From the NCBI RefSeq assembly GCF_000174355.1, contig NZ_ACIS01000008.1:1-64000 (forward strand): a DNA stretch of 64,000 bases, written 5' to 3'. The position numbers were made by a program, and so were the translations under genes. The notes below the pieces were generated by a model. The model saw only the letters and a list, made by a program, of their open reading frames with translations, was not told the origin of the DNA and did not search any database. Of the stretch, positions 8,525 to 17,879 are shown piece after piece (the first letter of the stretch is position 1; each line of letters opens with the position of its first letter). This stretch comes from Pseudogulbenkiania ferrooxidans 2002. Its GTDB lineage: Bacteria; Pseudomonadota; Gammaproteobacteria; Burkholderiales; Chromobacteriaceae.

Positions 8525-9592
8525 ATGACCACGCTCAAGAACGATACTTTCCTGCGGGCCCTGCTCAAGGAGCCCGTTGAATACACCCCGATCTGGATGA
8601 TGCGCCAGGCCGGCCGTTACCTGCCGGAATACCGCGCCACGCGCGCGCGCGCCGGCAGCTTCATGGGCTTGTGCACCAGCCCGGAGTTCGCCACCGAGGT
8701 GACGCTGCAGCCACTGGAGCGTTTCCCGCTGGATGCCGCCATCCTGTTCTCCGACATCCTCACCGTGCCGGATGCGATGGGGCTGGGGCTCTACTTCGCC
8801 GAGGGCGAGGGGCCCAAGTTCCAGCACCCGCTGCGTGACGAGGCCGCCATCAAGGCGCTTTCCGTGGCGCCGATGGAGAAGTTGCAATACGTGTTCGACG
8901 CCGTGGCTAGCATCCGCAAGGCGCTGGACGGCCGCGTGCCGCTGATCGGCTTCTCCGGCAGCCCGTTCACGCTGGCCTGCTACATGATCGAGGGCGGTGG
9001 CTCGGACGACTTCCGCAATGTCAAGGCGATGCTGTACAGCCGTCCGGAACTGCTGCATCACATCCTCGATATCAACGCGCGTACCGTTACCGACTACCTC
9101 AATGCCCAGATCGACGCCGGGGCGCAGGCGGTGCAGATCTTCGATACCTGGGGCGGGGCGCTGACCCACGCGGCCTACAAGACCTTCTCGCTGGCCTACA
9201 TGCAGAAGATCATCGCCGGCCTCAAGCGCGAGGCGGACGGACGGCGGGTGCCGGTGATCGTGTTCACCAAGGGCGGCGGTCAGTGGCTGGAAGACATCGC
9301 CACGATCGGTGCCGACGCCATCGGGCTCGACTGGACCACCGACATCGCCGATGCCCGTCGCCGTGTCGGCGCCGATGTGGCGCTGCAGGGCAACCTCGAC
9401 CCCAACGTGCTGTTTGCCAGCCCGGAGGGCATCGAGAAGGAAGTCAGCCGCATCCTGTCCTCCTACGGCCAGGGCAGCGGCCACGTGTTCAACCTTGGCC
9501 ACGGCATTTCCCAGTTCGTGAACCCCGATCACGCCGCAGTGCTGGTCGAGGCGGTGCATCGGCTGTCGGTTCCCTACCATTACCACGGTTGA
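8525..9592 (+). CDS. hemE: Uroporphyrinogen decarboxylase HemE
   Basis: Converts uroporphyrinogen III to coproporphyrinogen III in haem synthesis, in the cytoplasm. At 355 residues it has the normal length. Both family signatures are present: [16 protein letters not shown] near residue 20 and [19 protein letters not shown] near residue 140, with the substrate-site aspartate in LFSDIL. It stands alone, preceded by its own -10 box and followed by a 369-base gap. Confidence 0.97.
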   Translation: MTTLKNDTFLRALLKEPVEYTPIWMMRQAGRYLPEYRATRARAGSFMGLCTSPEFATEVTLQPLERFPLDAAILFSDILTVPDAMGLGLYFAEGEGPKFQHPLRDEAAIKALSVAPMEKLQYVFDAVASIRKALDGRVPLIGFSGSPFTLACYMIEGGGSDDFRNVKAMLYSRPELLHHILDINARTVTDYLNAQIDAGAQAVQIFDTWGGALTHAAYKTFSLAYMQKIIAGLKREADGRRVPVIVFTKGGGQWLEDIATIGADAIGLDWTTDIADARRRVGADVALQGNLDPNVLFASPEGIEKEVSRILSSYGQGSGHVFNLGHGISQFVNPDHAAVLVEAVHRLSVPYHYHG

Positions 9593-9961
9593 GACGTTGT
9601 CATAGCCAACCGGGGGTATATATGCCCATGCGGCCATTGGTTTTCCAGTGGCCGTTTTACTTTGCGGGTTTTTGCTGTCAAGGGATTGACAGGGTTTCCA
9701 ACAGTTGTTCCATGACTTATGCACACCGGCGTGGCCCGCTAATGAGGTGTGAGCCGGGTTTGACCCGGCTTGGGGCGAAGTCGTTAAGTAATTGAATTAA
9801 TTGATAAATATAATTTGATTAATTTTTGTGCAACCTGACTGCAATGGCCTGTATCAGCCATTCGGCATCGCCGCAAGGCAGTTGTGCACAAAGTTATCCA
9901 CAGCTTCTGTGGGCAGGTGGCTTAAAGCCTTGCCAGAACAGGGTTTGCGCGGGGGGAGCGA
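9593..9961. other. 369-base AT-rich gap with DnaA-box-like sites upstream of priA
   Basis: No gene fits here. It contains TTATGCACA (9717-9725), the perfect palindrome TTGTGCACAA (9882-9891) and the consensus DnaA box TTATCCACA (9894-9902). A strongly AT-rich stretch at about 9781-9833 lies between them. The mix of boxes and an easily melted stretch looks like a DnaA-controlled or origin-like region. It may simply be the priA promoter under DnaA control. Confidence 0.55.
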
Positions 9962-12142
9962 ATGATGGCGGAGGAGTACGCGGTTCAGGTGGCCGTGGAC
10001 GTGCCCCTTTTTGGAACGTTCAGCTACTTGACCCATCTGCCGTTGCGCGCGGGACAGCGGGTCAGGGTGCCGTTCGGTCCGCGCCGGGTGTGTGGCTTCA
10101 TTACCAACGATATACCTACCGAGGGTATCGAGACCGGACGCCTGAAACGGGTCGAGGAACTGTTCGACGAGTTGCCGCCGCTGCCGGCCACGCTGCTCGC
10201 GATGGTGCGTTTCGCCGCCGACTATTACCACCATCCCATCGGCCAGACCCTGTTTACCGCGCTTCCCGGTGCGCTGCGCACCGACCGCGCGGTACGGCTC
10301 GAGGACGAGCGCCTGTGGCAGCTGACCGGGGCAGGGTTGGCCGAAGAACCGCCGGCACGGCAAAAGGCGCGCCGGGCGCTGTGGCAGGCCTTGCAGGACG
10401 GCCCGCTGACCAACGCGGCGGCGCGTGGTGTCAGCGCCCAGGCCGGGCGTATCCTGGCCGACTGGCTGCAAGAGGGACGGGCTGAGCGCGTGGCGCCGGA
10501 AGCGCTGCCGCTGCGCGTCGCCCCGGCGCCGAGCCTGAACGACGAACAGCAGCGGGCGCTGGAGGCCCTGTCGGAAACGCGTGACGACTTCGCCCCCTAC
10601 GTGCTGCACGGCATTACCGGCAGCGGCAAGACCGAAGTCTACCTGCGCCTGATCGAGCGAGTGCTGGCGGCCGGGCGCCAGGTGCTGTTGCTGGTGCCGG
10701 AAATCAACCTGACGCCGCAGCTGATCGAGCGCTTCACTGGGCGCTTTCCCGCCACGCGGGTGGTGATGCTGCACAGCCATCTGGCCGACGGCGAGCGCCT
10801 CAAGGGCTGGGTCGACGCCTGGCAAGGGCGCGCCGGCATCGTCATCGGTACCCGGCTGGCGGTGTTCACGCCGCTGCCGCGGTTGGGACTGATCGTGGTC
10901 GACGAGGAGCACGACGGCTCGTTCAAGCAGCAGGACGGCCTGCGCTACCACGCCCGCGACCTGGCGGTGTGGCGCGCGCGTCAGGAGCGGGTGCCGATCG
11001 TGCTGGGCAGCGCCACGCCCAGCCTGGAAACCATGGCCAACGTCGCGGCCGGACGTTACCGGCGCCTGACCCTGAGCCGGCGCGCCCACGACGCGGCGCG
11101 ACTGCCGACGATCCGACTGGTGGACACGCGCCGGATCAAGCTGGTGGAGGGGTTGGCCGAACCGGTGATCGCCGCTCTCAAGGCGCGCGTGGCGCGCGGC
11201 GAGATGAGTCTGGTGTTCATCAACCGGCGCGGCTTCGCCCCGGTGGTAGCCTGCACCGACTGCGGCTGGCTGTCCGGCTGCCCGCGCTGCTCGGCCAAGC
11301 TGGTGGTGCATCTCGCCGAGCGCAAGATGCGCTGCCACCACTGCGGCTGGGAGGAGGCGGTGCCGCCGGTCTGCCCGGACTGCGGCAACGTCGACCTCAA
11401 GCCGCTGGGGCAGGGCACGCAGCGCCTGGAGGCGGCGCTGGCGCGCCTGCTGCCGGAAGCGCGCCTGCTGCGCATCGACCGCGACACCACGCGCCACAAG
11501 GCGGCCTGGGACGAGGTCTACCGCAAGGTGCACGCCGGCGAGGTGGACGTGTTGGTGGGCACGCAGATGCTCGCCAAGGGGCACGACTTCGGCGCGCTGT
11601 CGCTGGTCACGGTGCTGAACGCCGACGGCGGGCTGTACTCCGCCGACTACCGCGCCGCCGAGCGCCTGTTCGCCCAGCTCATGCAGGTGGCTGGCCGCGC
11701 CGGCCGCGCCGAGGCCCCGGGCGAGGTGCTGGTGCAGACGCAATGGCCGGAGCACCCGCTGTACCAGGCGCTGCTGCGCCACGACTTCGACGGCTACGCC
11801 CAGACCCTGCTCGAGGAGCGGCGTATGGCGGGCTTCCCGCCGGCGGTGTACCAGGCCCTGCTGCGTGCCGACGCCTACGAAATCGCCACGGCCACCGCCT
11901 TCCTGACCGCGCTGCGCGCCGAGGCCGAGCCGCACGCCGACGGCGTGCTGGTATCCGGCCCGGCGCCGGCGCTGATGGTGCGTCTCGCCAACCGCGAGCG
12001 CGCCCAACTGGTGTTCGAGAGCGGCAGCCGCGCCGCGCTGCACGCCTTGCTCGAACGACTCGTCTCGTTGGCCGAACGGATGGCCAAGGCGCACGGCCGC
12101 GCCTTGCGCTGGTCGCTCGACGTCGACCCGCAGGAGATGTGA
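9962..12142 (+). CDS. priA: Primosomal protein N' (replication restart helicase PriA)
   Basis: 3'-5' helicase that reloads the replisome at stalled forks. The order is: an N-terminal DNA-binding domain (VAVDVPLFGTFSYL), Walker A GITGSGKTEVY near residue 217, a DEEH box (VVDEEHDGSFKQQ) near residue 313, and the zinc-binding cysteines in CTDCGWLSGCPRC and MRCHHCGWEE...VCPDCGN (about 430-478). The helicase C domain follows (GTQMLAKGHDFGAL). At 726 residues it is full length. The start is the first of two ATGs (MMAEE). It is followed directly by dacB with a one-base overlap. Confidence 0.96.
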   Translation: MMAEEYAVQVAVDVPLFGTFSYLTHLPLRAGQRVRVPFGPRRVCGFITNDIPTEGIETGRLKRVEELFDELPPLPATLLAMVRFAADYYHHPIGQTLFTALPGALRTDRAVRLEDERLWQLTGAGLAEEPPARQKARRALWQALQDGPLTNAAARGVSAQAGRILADWLQEGRAERVAPEALPLRVAPAPSLNDEQQRALEALSETRDDFAPYVLHGITGSGKTEVYLRLIERVLAAGRQVLLLVPEINLTPQLIERFTGRFPATRVVMLHSHLADGERLKGWVDAWQGRAGIVIGTRLAVFTPLPRLGLIVVDEEHDGSFKQQDGLRYHARDLAVWRARQERVPIVLGSATPSLETMANVAAGRYRRLTLSRRAHDAARLPTIRLVDTRRIKLVEGLAEPVIAALKARVARGEMSLVFINRRGFAPVVACTDCGWLSGCPRCSAKLVVHLAERKMRCHHCGWEEAVPPVCPDCGNVDLKPLGQGTQRLEAALARLLPEARLLRIDRDTTRHKAAWDEVYRKVHAGEVDVLVGTQMLAKGHDFGALSLVTVLNADGGLYSADYRAAERLFAQLMQVAGRAGRAEAPGEVLVQTQWPEHPLYQALLRHDFDGYAQTLLEERRMAGFPPAVYQALLRADAYEIATATAFLTALRAEAEPHADGVLVSGPAPALMVRLANRERAQLVFESGSRAALHALLERLVSLAERMAKAHGRALRWSLDVDPQEM

Positions 12143-13575
12143 TGAAACGATTACGCGCCGTGGCGCTGCTGATGCTGGCCTGCTGGACGCTGCCGGCCTG
12201 CGCGCTGGAACTGTACGGCATCCCGGCCGACGACATCGCACTGTGGGCAGCGCCGGTGGAAGGGAAGGGCGTGTTCGCGGCGTACCGCGCCGAGCAGGCG
12301 GTCAATCCGGCGTCCACCATGAAGCTGCTGACCGGCTGGAGCGCGCTGACCCGGCTCACCCCCGACTACCGTTGGCATAGCGAGCTGGTGTCGGCGGCGC
12401 CGTTGCGGCACGGCGTGCTGCAGGGCGATCTGTACTGGATCGGCTCAGGCGACCCGCGTTTTGCCAACCGTGACCTGCAGGGCATGCTGCGCACCTTGCG
12501 CGCGCGCGGCATCGAGCGCATCCAGGGCCGGCTGCTGCTCGACAAGCGTGCCTTCAGCCGCATCGGCAGCGCCAGCGATTTCGGTGGCGATGTCGGGCGC
12601 GTATTCATGGTCGATCCCGACACCCACCTCACCGGGCTCAAGGTGGCCTGGCTGCGCTTCTTCAACGACGGCAACGGCGCCCGCGTCACGCTCGATCCGC
12701 CGCTGGCCGGGGTGCGCCTGAGCAGCGCCCTGAGCGACGGTGGCGAGGGCCCTTGCGACGACGTGCGGCGGAGCGTCAGCATTCAGGTCGAGAACGAGCA
12801 GGTCAGCGTCAGCGGCGCCTTGCCGAGAAGCTGCGACGGGGCGCAGAGCTACGTCAACGTGCTCGACCACGACCAGTACGCCGCCCAGGCCTTCGCCGCG
12901 CTGTGGCGCGAGCTGGGCGGGCGCGGACCGGCGGCCAGCGGCCGTGGCACGGCGCCGCCTGAGGCGCGTGTGCTGGCCAGCCATGACTCCGACCCCTTGC
13001 TGGTCGCCTTGGCCGACATCAACAAGTACAGCAACAACACCATGGCACGCGCGCTCTTCCTGACGCTGGGGCGGGTGGCCGGCGGCAGCGGCGACACCGT
13101 GGCCGACGCCGAGCGCGCCGTGCGGGAAACGTTGGCCGAAGCCGGCATTTCCGCCGCACCGCTGGCGCTGGAGAACGGCGCCGGGCTGTCGCGCCAGGAA
13201 CGCGTCTCGGCCAGGCTGCTGGGTGAAGTGCTAAGGAGCGCGGCGCGTGGACCCTACGCCGGCGAGTTCCTGGCCAGCCTGCCGATCGCCGCGGCGGACG
13301 GCACGCTGAAGAAGCGCTTTGCCAACCTGGGGCCGCGCCTGCGGTTGAAGACAGGCACGCTCGACGGCGTGCGCGCCCTGGCCGGTTACTGGCAGGCGGC
13401 CGACGGCCGCCGGCTTGCCATCGTCGCCATCGTCAACAGCCCGCGCGCCGCCGAACTGGTGCCGGCGCTGGACCGGGTGGTGAGTGACCTGGTGACGCGT
13501 TTTGATCCCGCCGCCGGCGTGCCGCCGGAGTATAATTTGCCGGTACCTCCAAGCCTTCCTGTGGAACCCCGATGA
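12142..13575 (+). CDS. dacB: D-alanyl-D-alanine carboxypeptidase/endopeptidase (PBP4, DacB)
   Basis: Periplasmic class C penicillin-binding protein that trims or cuts peptidoglycan cross-links. A signal peptide (MKRLRAVALLMLACWTLPACA) is followed by the three active-site motifs: STMK near residue 58, SNN near residue 296, and KTG near residue 403. The PBP4 insertion domain lies between the first two. The length is 477 residues. The start at 12142 overlaps the priA stop by one base, and the stop region overlaps grxC by four. Confidence 0.93.
   Translation: MKRLRAVALLMLACWTLPACALELYGIPADDIALWAAPVEGKGVFAAYRAEQAVNPASTMKLLTGWSALTRLTPDYRWHSELVSAAPLRHGVLQGDLYWIGSGDPRFANRDLQGMLRTLRARGIERIQGRLLLDKRAFSRIGSASDFGGDVGRVFMVDPDTHLTGLKVAWLRFFNDGNGARVTLDPPLAGVRLSSALSDGGEGPCDDVRRSVSIQVENEQVSVSGALPRSCDGAQSYVNVLDHDQYAAQAFAALWRELGGRGPAASGRGTAPPEARVLASHDSDPLLVALADINKYSNNTMARALFLTLGRVAGGSGDTVADAERAVRETLAEAGISAAPLALENGAGLSRQERVSARLLGEVLRSAARGPYAGEFLASLPIAAADGTLKKRFANLGPRLRLKTGTLDGVRALAGYWQAADGRRLAIVAIVNSPRAAELVPALDRVVSDLVTRFDPAAGVPPEYNLPVPPSLPVEPR
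13531..13536 (+). promoter_or_regulatory. Candidate internal -10 box before grxC
   Basis: A perfect TATAAT lies inside the end of dacB, 36 bases before grxC, in otherwise GC-rich coding sequence. No matching -35 is clear. It could let grxC and secB be transcribed independently of priA-dacB. Confidence 0.3.
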
Positions 13576-13829
13576 AACCCGTAACCATGTACACCACCGC
13601 CGTCTGCCCCTACTGCATCCGTGCCAAGCAACTGCTGGCACGCAAGGGCGTGGCCGGCATCACCGAAATCCGCGTCGACCTGGAGCCGGCCGAGCGCGAG
13701 AAGATGATGAGCCGCACCGGCCGCCGCACCGTGCCGCAGATCTACATCGGCGACAGCCACGTCGGCGGCTTCGACGATCTGGCGGCGCTCGAGCACGCCG
13801 GCAAGCTCGACGTGCTGCTGGCGGACTGA
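13572..13829 (+). CDS. grxC: Glutaredoxin 3 (GrxC)
   Basis: Small dithiol glutaredoxin of 85 residues that uses glutathione to reduce disulfides. The active site CPYC is at residues 12-15 (TTAVCPYCIRAKQLL), with the cis-proline in RTVPQIYIG and the glutathione-binding GGFDDL following. It overlaps dacB by four bases and precedes secB, the grxC-secB order common in proteobacteria. Confidence 0.95.
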   Translation: MKPVTMYTTAVCPYCIRAKQLLARKGVAGITEIRVDLEPAEREKMMSRTGRRTVPQIYIGDSHVGGFDDLAALEHAGKLDVLLAD

Positions 13830-13921
13830 CGGTGGCTCCGGCCGCGCTTTCATGCGATGATGCCGGCTGATTTTTCCTTTATTTGATTCCACCCCATGGC
13901 GGGTGTCAGGCGAGATTGAAC

Positions 13922-14374
13922 ATGAGCGAACAACAAGAAGTGCAACCGGTTTTCTCCATCGAAAAGATCTACGTTAAGGACCTGTCCCTCGAAGTGCCGA
14001 ACGCCCCGCAGGTGTTCCTCGAGCAGGCCCAGCCGGACATCGACATGCAGCTCGCCTCGGAAGGCAAGCTGATCGAAGACGGCTTCTACGAGTGCACGCT
14101 GACCGTCACCGTGACCGCCAAGCTGCCGGAAAAGACCATGTTCCTGGCCGAAGTGGCGCAAGCCGGTATCTTCCAGATTCGCGACGTGCCGGCCGACGAC
14201 ATCGAGCCGATCCTCGGCGTGGCCTGCCCGAACATCCTGTTCCCGTATGCGCGCGAAACCGTGTCCAGCCTGGTGAACCGCGCCGGCTTCCCGCCGGTGC
14301 TGCTGTCGCCGATCAACTTCGAGTCGCTGTACATGCAGCAGCGCGCCCAGTTGGCCGAAGCCGGCAACGCCTGA
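13922..14374 (+). CDS. secB: Protein-export chaperone SecB
   Basis: Cytosolic tetrameric chaperone that holds preproteins unfolded and delivers them to SecA. The 150-residue protein has the family blocks [20 protein letters not shown], VARGxxxPYAR-type text ([19 protein letters not shown]) and GGFPPVLL-like [19 protein letters not shown]. The start MSEQQEVQP at 13922 is chosen over an in-frame ATG at 13883, which would add a non-conserved lead. The gpsA gene follows after one gene, matching the usual grxC-secB-gpsA order. Confidence 0.96.
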   Translation: MSEQQEVQPVFSIEKIYVKDLSLEVPNAPQVFLEQAQPDIDMQLASEGKLIEDGFYECTLTVTVTAKLPEKTMFLAEVAQAGIFQIRDVPADDIEPILGVACPNILFPYARETVSSLVNRAGFPPVLLSPINFESLYMQQRAQLAEAGNA

Positions 14375-14379
14375 TCCGT

Positions 14380-14826
14380 ATGAAGAAGTCCCTCGTCGTC
14401 TCGCTGCTGTTGGCCGCCGGGTTCGCCGCCCCGCTGGCCAAGGCACTGGAGTTCCGCTCCGTCAAGGAGACCGGCGTGGCGCTGTACGAAGCGCCGGCGC
14501 TGAATGCGAAGAAGCTGTTCGTGGTCAGCCGCTACTACCCGGTCGAAGTGCTGACGAGCCAGAAGGAGTGGTCGCGCGTGCGCGACGCCACCGGCGGCAT
14601 CGCCTGGATTCCGGTGGCAGCCTTGTCCACGCAGCGCATGCTGCTGGTGGTGGTCGACAAGAGCGAAGTGCGCGCCGAGGCCGACGCCGCCTCGCCGTTG
14701 CGCTTCAGCGTGCCGCGCGACGGCGTGCTCGAACTGCTCGAGCCGCCCAAGGCCGGCTGGGTCAAGGTGCGCCATCGCGACGGCAGCGAAGGTTACGCCC
14801 GCATCACCGACCTCTGGGGCCTGTAA
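14380..14826 (+). CDS. Exported bacterial SH3-domain protein
   Basis: Signal peptide (MKKSLVVSLLLAAGFAAPLAKA) followed by about 125 residues with two SH3-type halves: VKETGVALYEAPALNAKKLF...WSRVRDATGGIAWIPV, and VVDKSEVRAEADAASPLRF...WVKVRHRDGSEGYARI. Such domains often bind cell-wall peptides or partner proteins in the periplasm. The exact role is not known. It sits five bases after secB and 12 before gpsA, so it is in the same operon. Confidence 0.8.
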   Translation: MKKSLVVSLLLAAGFAAPLAKALEFRSVKETGVALYEAPALNAKKLFVVSRYYPVEVLTSQKEWSRVRDATGGIAWIPVAALSTQRMLLVVVDKSEVRAEADAASPLRFSVPRDGVLELLEPPKAGWVKVRHRDGSEGYARITDLWGL

Positions 14827-14838
14827 ACGGGAGATCGC

Positions 14839-15843
14839 ATGAAACTGGCTGTGCTGGGAGCGGGTGCCTGGGGCACCGCTTTGGCGATCGCCTACGCGCG
14901 CCATCACCATGTCACCCTGTGGGCGCGGGACGCCGACCAGGTGGCCCAGATGGCGGCGGAGCGTCTCAATACCCGCTATTTGCCGGGCTGCCCTCTGCCC
15001 GACGAGCTGGCCTTGAGCGCCGAGCTGTCGCATGCCGTTGACGGCGCCGACCTGATCCTGATCGTCACGCCGATGGCCGGGCTGCGCCCGACCCTGCGCG
15101 CGCTGACCGCCCTGTCTTCCGGGTTGCCGCCGCTATTGTGGGCCTGCAAGGGCTTCGAGGCGGGCTCCAGCCTGCTGCCGCACCAGGTGGTGGCGGAGGA
15201 GCTGCCGCCCGGCGTGCCGTGCGGGGTGCTGTCCGGCCCGAGCTTCGCGCGCGAGGTGGCGATGGGGCTGCCGGCAGCGCTCGCCGTGGCCTCGGACGAC
15301 TACGCCTTCGCCAAGCGCATGGCGCGGACGCTCAACAGCCCGCGGCTGCGGCTCTACGCCAACGACGACCTGGTCGGCGTCGAGGTAGGGGCGGCGGTGA
15401 AGAACGTCATGGCGATTGCCACCGGCGTCGCCGACGGCCTGCAGTTCGGCATGAATGCCCGCGCTGCGCTGATTACCCGTGGCCTGGCCGAGATCACCCG
15501 GCTGGCGCTGGCGCTGGGGGGCAGCCAGCAGAGCATGATGGGCCTGGCCGGCATGGGCGATCTGATCCTTACCTGCACCGGCGCGCTGTCGCGCAACCGT
15601 CAGGTCGGCCTCAAGCTGGCCGAAGGCAAGTCGTTGGAGCAGATCCTGCAGGAACTGGGCCACGTTGCCGAAGGGGTGCCGACCGCACGCGAGGTGCTGA
15701 CCATGGCCGAGCGGCTCGAGGTCGACATGCCGATCACCGCCGCGGTGTGCGGCCTGCTCTATCACGGCAGCGATCCGCACAAGGTGGTGGAGGAACTGCT
15801 GGGACGCGAGCCGAAGTCGGAATCGGGCGAGCGCCTGGACTGA
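14839..15843 (+). CDS. gpsA: Glycerol-3-phosphate dehydrogenase [NAD(P)+] GpsA
   Basis: Makes sn-glycerol 3-phosphate from dihydroxyacetone phosphate for phospholipid synthesis. The Rossmann motif [10 protein letters not shown] is at residues 7-16. [22 protein letters not shown], and the catalytic Lys in [17 protein letters not shown] follow. The length of 334 residues is normal. It is the last gene of the priA-gpsA run and is followed by a clear terminator. Confidence 0.96.
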   Translation: MKLAVLGAGAWGTALAIAYARHHHVTLWARDADQVAQMAAERLNTRYLPGCPLPDELALSAELSHAVDGADLILIVTPMAGLRPTLRALTALSSGLPPLLWACKGFEAGSSLLPHQVVAEELPPGVPCGVLSGPSFAREVAMGLPAALAVASDDYAFAKRMARTLNSPRLRLYANDDLVGVEVGAAVKNVMAIATGVADGLQFGMNARAALITRGLAEITRLALALGGSQQSMMGLAGMGDLILTCTGALSRNRQVGLKLAEGKSLEQILQELGHVAEGVPTAREVLTMAERLEVDMPITAAVCGLLYHGSDPHKVVEELLGREPKSESGERLD

Positions 15844-15863
15844 AAGCTCGCCACGCGGGCAGC

Positions 15864-15889
15864 AAGCCACCCTAGGGTGGCTTTTTGTT
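15864..15889 (+). terminator. Rho-independent terminator after gpsA
   Basis: The perfect palindrome aagccaccctagggtggctt (15864-15883) runs into ttttgttt. It ends the plus-strand run just before the convergent Tpx-like gene. Confidence 0.9.
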
Positions 15890-15907
15890 TGTCAGGTGCG
15901 ACCCGCC

Positions 15908-16426
15908 TCAGCGCCCTTCGATGGTCTTGGCGATACCGGCGAAGTCAAATAGGTCTTCGGTGCCGCGCAGGCGTTCGGCGTAGATCACCTGATCCCGCGA
16001 ATCGGTCAGGATCAGCGACGGGGCGGTGTAGCCCGCCAGCGGATAATCGGCGATCAGCACACCGTAGAACTTGTGAAAATCGCGCCCGCGCAGCGTCGAG
16101 AGCAGCGTCACCCCGGGCAGGCCGTGCTCGCGGCGCGCGCGACGCAGGGTCGAGGGCGAATCCACCGAGATCACAAACAGCCGCAGGCCGGGCCATTGCT
16201 CCAGAAAGCGCCGCGTCTCCTGCAGCAGTTCGATCCCGCCGTATTCCTGCTCGTCGAGCGACAGCAAGGTGATGATCGCCTTGGGCGAGCCATGGAATTG
16301 CTCGAGTGAGACGTCGTTCAGGTTTTCGTCGACCAGCATGAAACTGTGCAGCGGATTGCCGACCTGGGGAAAGTCGCCAAGCACCTGCAAGGCGTCGTCA
16401 CGGTGCTGCAGTGTAAACATGTTCAT
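15908..16426 (-). CDS. Thioredoxin-fold protein resembling thiol peroxidase, without any cysteine
   Basis: 172 residues that align in order with Tpx/atypical 2-Cys peroxiredoxins: FMLVDENLNDVSLEQFHGSP, ITLLSLDEQEYG (where Tpx has SLDTPVC), FVISVDSPSTLRRARREHGL, TLLSTLRGRDFHKFYGVLI and APSLILTDSRDQVIY. The peroxidatic and resolving cysteines are both gone, and the whole protein has no Cys. It therefore cannot be a thiol peroxidase. A binding, chaperone or regulatory role is possible. It is convergent with gpsA and faces away from DUF3426 across a 301-base gap. Confidence 0.75.
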   Translation of the reverse strand: MNMFTLQHRDDALQVLGDFPQVGNPLHSFMLVDENLNDVSLEQFHGSPKAIITLLSLDEQEYGGIELLQETRRFLEQWPGLRLFVISVDSPSTLRRARREHGLPGVTLLSTLRGRDFHKFYGVLIADYPLAGYTAPSLILTDSRDQVIYAERLRGTEDLFDFAGIAKTIEGR

Positions 16427-16727
16427 GTCCTGTTTTCTCCTGCGTTATCTACTCATGGTGGACGAGATCGGGCAGAAAACAAGCGGAAATCAGGGTGGGA
16501 AACGAAAAAGCCGCCAGATGGCGGCTTGTCGGAGAGGCATGGAACACAGCACCGATGGCAGTGGGTGAGCGAGCCAAAGCAGCTTGAGTGCCGCCAGCGT
16601 TCAGAAACCGGACTGTATACCGAGTACAGGAAAATTCCGCGTCGCGGAGACAATCGGAGATCGGCACGCAGTACTGCCGGGGCTCAAGCTGAGCAGGCGT
16701 CGCCACCTGATGAACAGGCTCTCGGGT
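16427..16727. other. 301-base gap between Tpx-like gene and DUF3426 gene
   Basis: Apart from a minus-strand terminator at 16505-16527, I see no supported gene. Short reading frames on both strands lack ribosome-binding sites and have atypical composition. The part from 16528 to 16727 would be the 3' untranslated region of the DUF3426 transcript, unusually long at 200 bases. A small RNA from it cannot be excluded. Confidence 0.45.
16505..16527 (-). terminator. Rho-independent terminator (minus strand)
   Basis: The arms aagccgcc / ggcggctt at 16508-16527, read on the minus strand, are followed by tttttcgttt. It is placed to end the accB-accC-prmA-DUF3426 transcript, about 200 bases after the last stop codon. 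Confidence 0.8.
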
Positions 16728-17879
16728 TCAGGGGTAGAACCAGAGCAGGCTGTAGCCCATCGCGCGGACCTTGCCGACGTCGAAGCGCATGGCGATGCGT
16801 ATCTCGCTGTTGCCCTTGAACTGCATGGCCTTGTAGTCGTCGGGCTTGAGGTATTCCTGTGGCGAGAACACCTTGCGGATCACCACCTGGTCCTCGGCAT
16901 CCTTCAGCGTGACCTCCAGCATCGGATAAGCCTGCGGGTACGCGGCGTGGTTCTTCAGCGTGGCAGCCAGCTGGATCAGGTTCTGCTGATCGGGCACGAA
17001 GGACAGTTCCGACCATTCGGTACGGATCAGCGCGCTGTCGGTTGGCAGCGGCACGCTGCAGCCGACGCCCTGGCACAGTTTTTCCAGCGTCGGGCGCAGT
17101 TCCGGCACCTCGGCGGCAATGCGGGTACGGTTGAGGTAGACCAGCTGCAGCGCCAGGGCCAGCACGCCGATCAACGCCACGCCGGCCATCAGCCAGGTCT
17201 GCCAGTTTCCCGCCCGGCGCGCCGCTGGTGGTGGGGGCTCGAAGCCGGGGATATCTGCGCCCGGGTCGAAGACGGGTTCCGCGGAGTCCGCCTCCGGCAT
17301 CACCATCACCGTGGCCCCCTTTGGCTGGCCACGTTCTTCCCGTGTTTCGGTTTCGTTGTGAGCACCACGCGTGGCGGGGGCGGCGTGTTCCGACAGCGTC
17401 TCTTCCAGCAGTGCTTGCAAGGGGTCGGCGGCGGGACGCGGCGGCGTTTCCGACGCCGCGAACGGGTCGCCGATCGGCGCCGTGGCATCGCGGTGCTGCA
17501 TCGCCTCGGACAGGGCGCGCTGGAACGTGGCCATGTCATTGGCGTCGGTGGCCGGTGCACTGACGGTGGCTGCTACAGCCGTCTCTACCGGTGGCGCCGT
17601 CTCGGTGGCCGGGGGGCTGCCCAGCGGGTCGAAGTCGGGCAACTCCAGCTCGAAGTCGTCGCCCGGGTCGGGGCGGCTGGCGGGCACGGCAGGGGCGGGT
17701 GGGGGCGGTACCGGCGGCGTCGGCGCGAGCAGCGGGGGCTCCGCCACGATCATGTGTTCGGTGGCGTTGAAGACATGCGCACAGCGCCCGCAGCGGACCA
17801 GGCCGTTGGCAACGGCGAGCTGGGCATCGCTAACCTTGAAGCGGGTCTGGCAGCCGGGGCACTGTGTCGTATGCGTCAT
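16728..17879 (-). CDS. DUF3426 zinc-ribbon membrane protein
   Basis: 383-residue protein. An N-terminal MJ0042-type zinc ribbon (CPGCQTRF at 8-15 and CGRCAHVF about residue 30) is followed by a long low-complexity Pro/Ala/Glu-rich linker. One membrane helix (WLMAGVALIGVLALALQLVY) lies near residue 225, and a DUF3426 domain follows outside the membrane. Function is unknown. The family commonly follows prmA in betaproteobacteria. Here its ATG overlaps the prmA stop by four bases. Confidence 0.85.
   Translation of the reverse strand: MTHTTQCPGCQTRFKVSDAQLAVANGLVRCGRCAHVFNATEHMIVAEPPLLAPTPPVPPPPAPAVPASRPDPGDDFELELPDFDPLGSPPATETAPPVETAVAATVSAPATDANDMATFQRALSEAMQHRDATAPIGDPFAASETPPRPAADPLQALLEETLSEHAAPATRGAHNETETREERGQPKGATVMVMPEADSAEPVFDPGADIPGFEPPPPAARRAGNWQTWLMAGVALIGVLALALQLVYLNRTRIAAEVPELRPTLEKLCQGVGCSVPLPTDSALIRTEWSELSFVPDQQNLIQLAATLKNHAAYPQAYPMLEVTLKDAEDQVVIRKVFSPQEYLKPDDYKAMQFKGNSEIRIAMRFDVGKVRAMGYSLLWFYP

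Noticed and set aside
9593-9961. A chromosomal replication origin
   Set aside because: DnaA boxes and AT-rich DNA are suggestive, but neither dnaA nor dnaN nor rpmH is nearby, and two exact boxes are too few. It is kept only as a finding to check.
10969-12141. In-frame upstream extension of dacB
   Set aside because: The conserved signal peptide and start are at 12142, and the extension lies within priA in another frame.
9854-12241. A 795-codon open frame on the minus strand across priA
   Set aside because: It is the antisense shadow of priA, with a composition typical of GC-rich antisense frames.
16449-16706. Short minus-strand frames upstream of the Tpx-like gene
   Set aside because: They overlap a terminator and have no ribosome-binding site or known motif.
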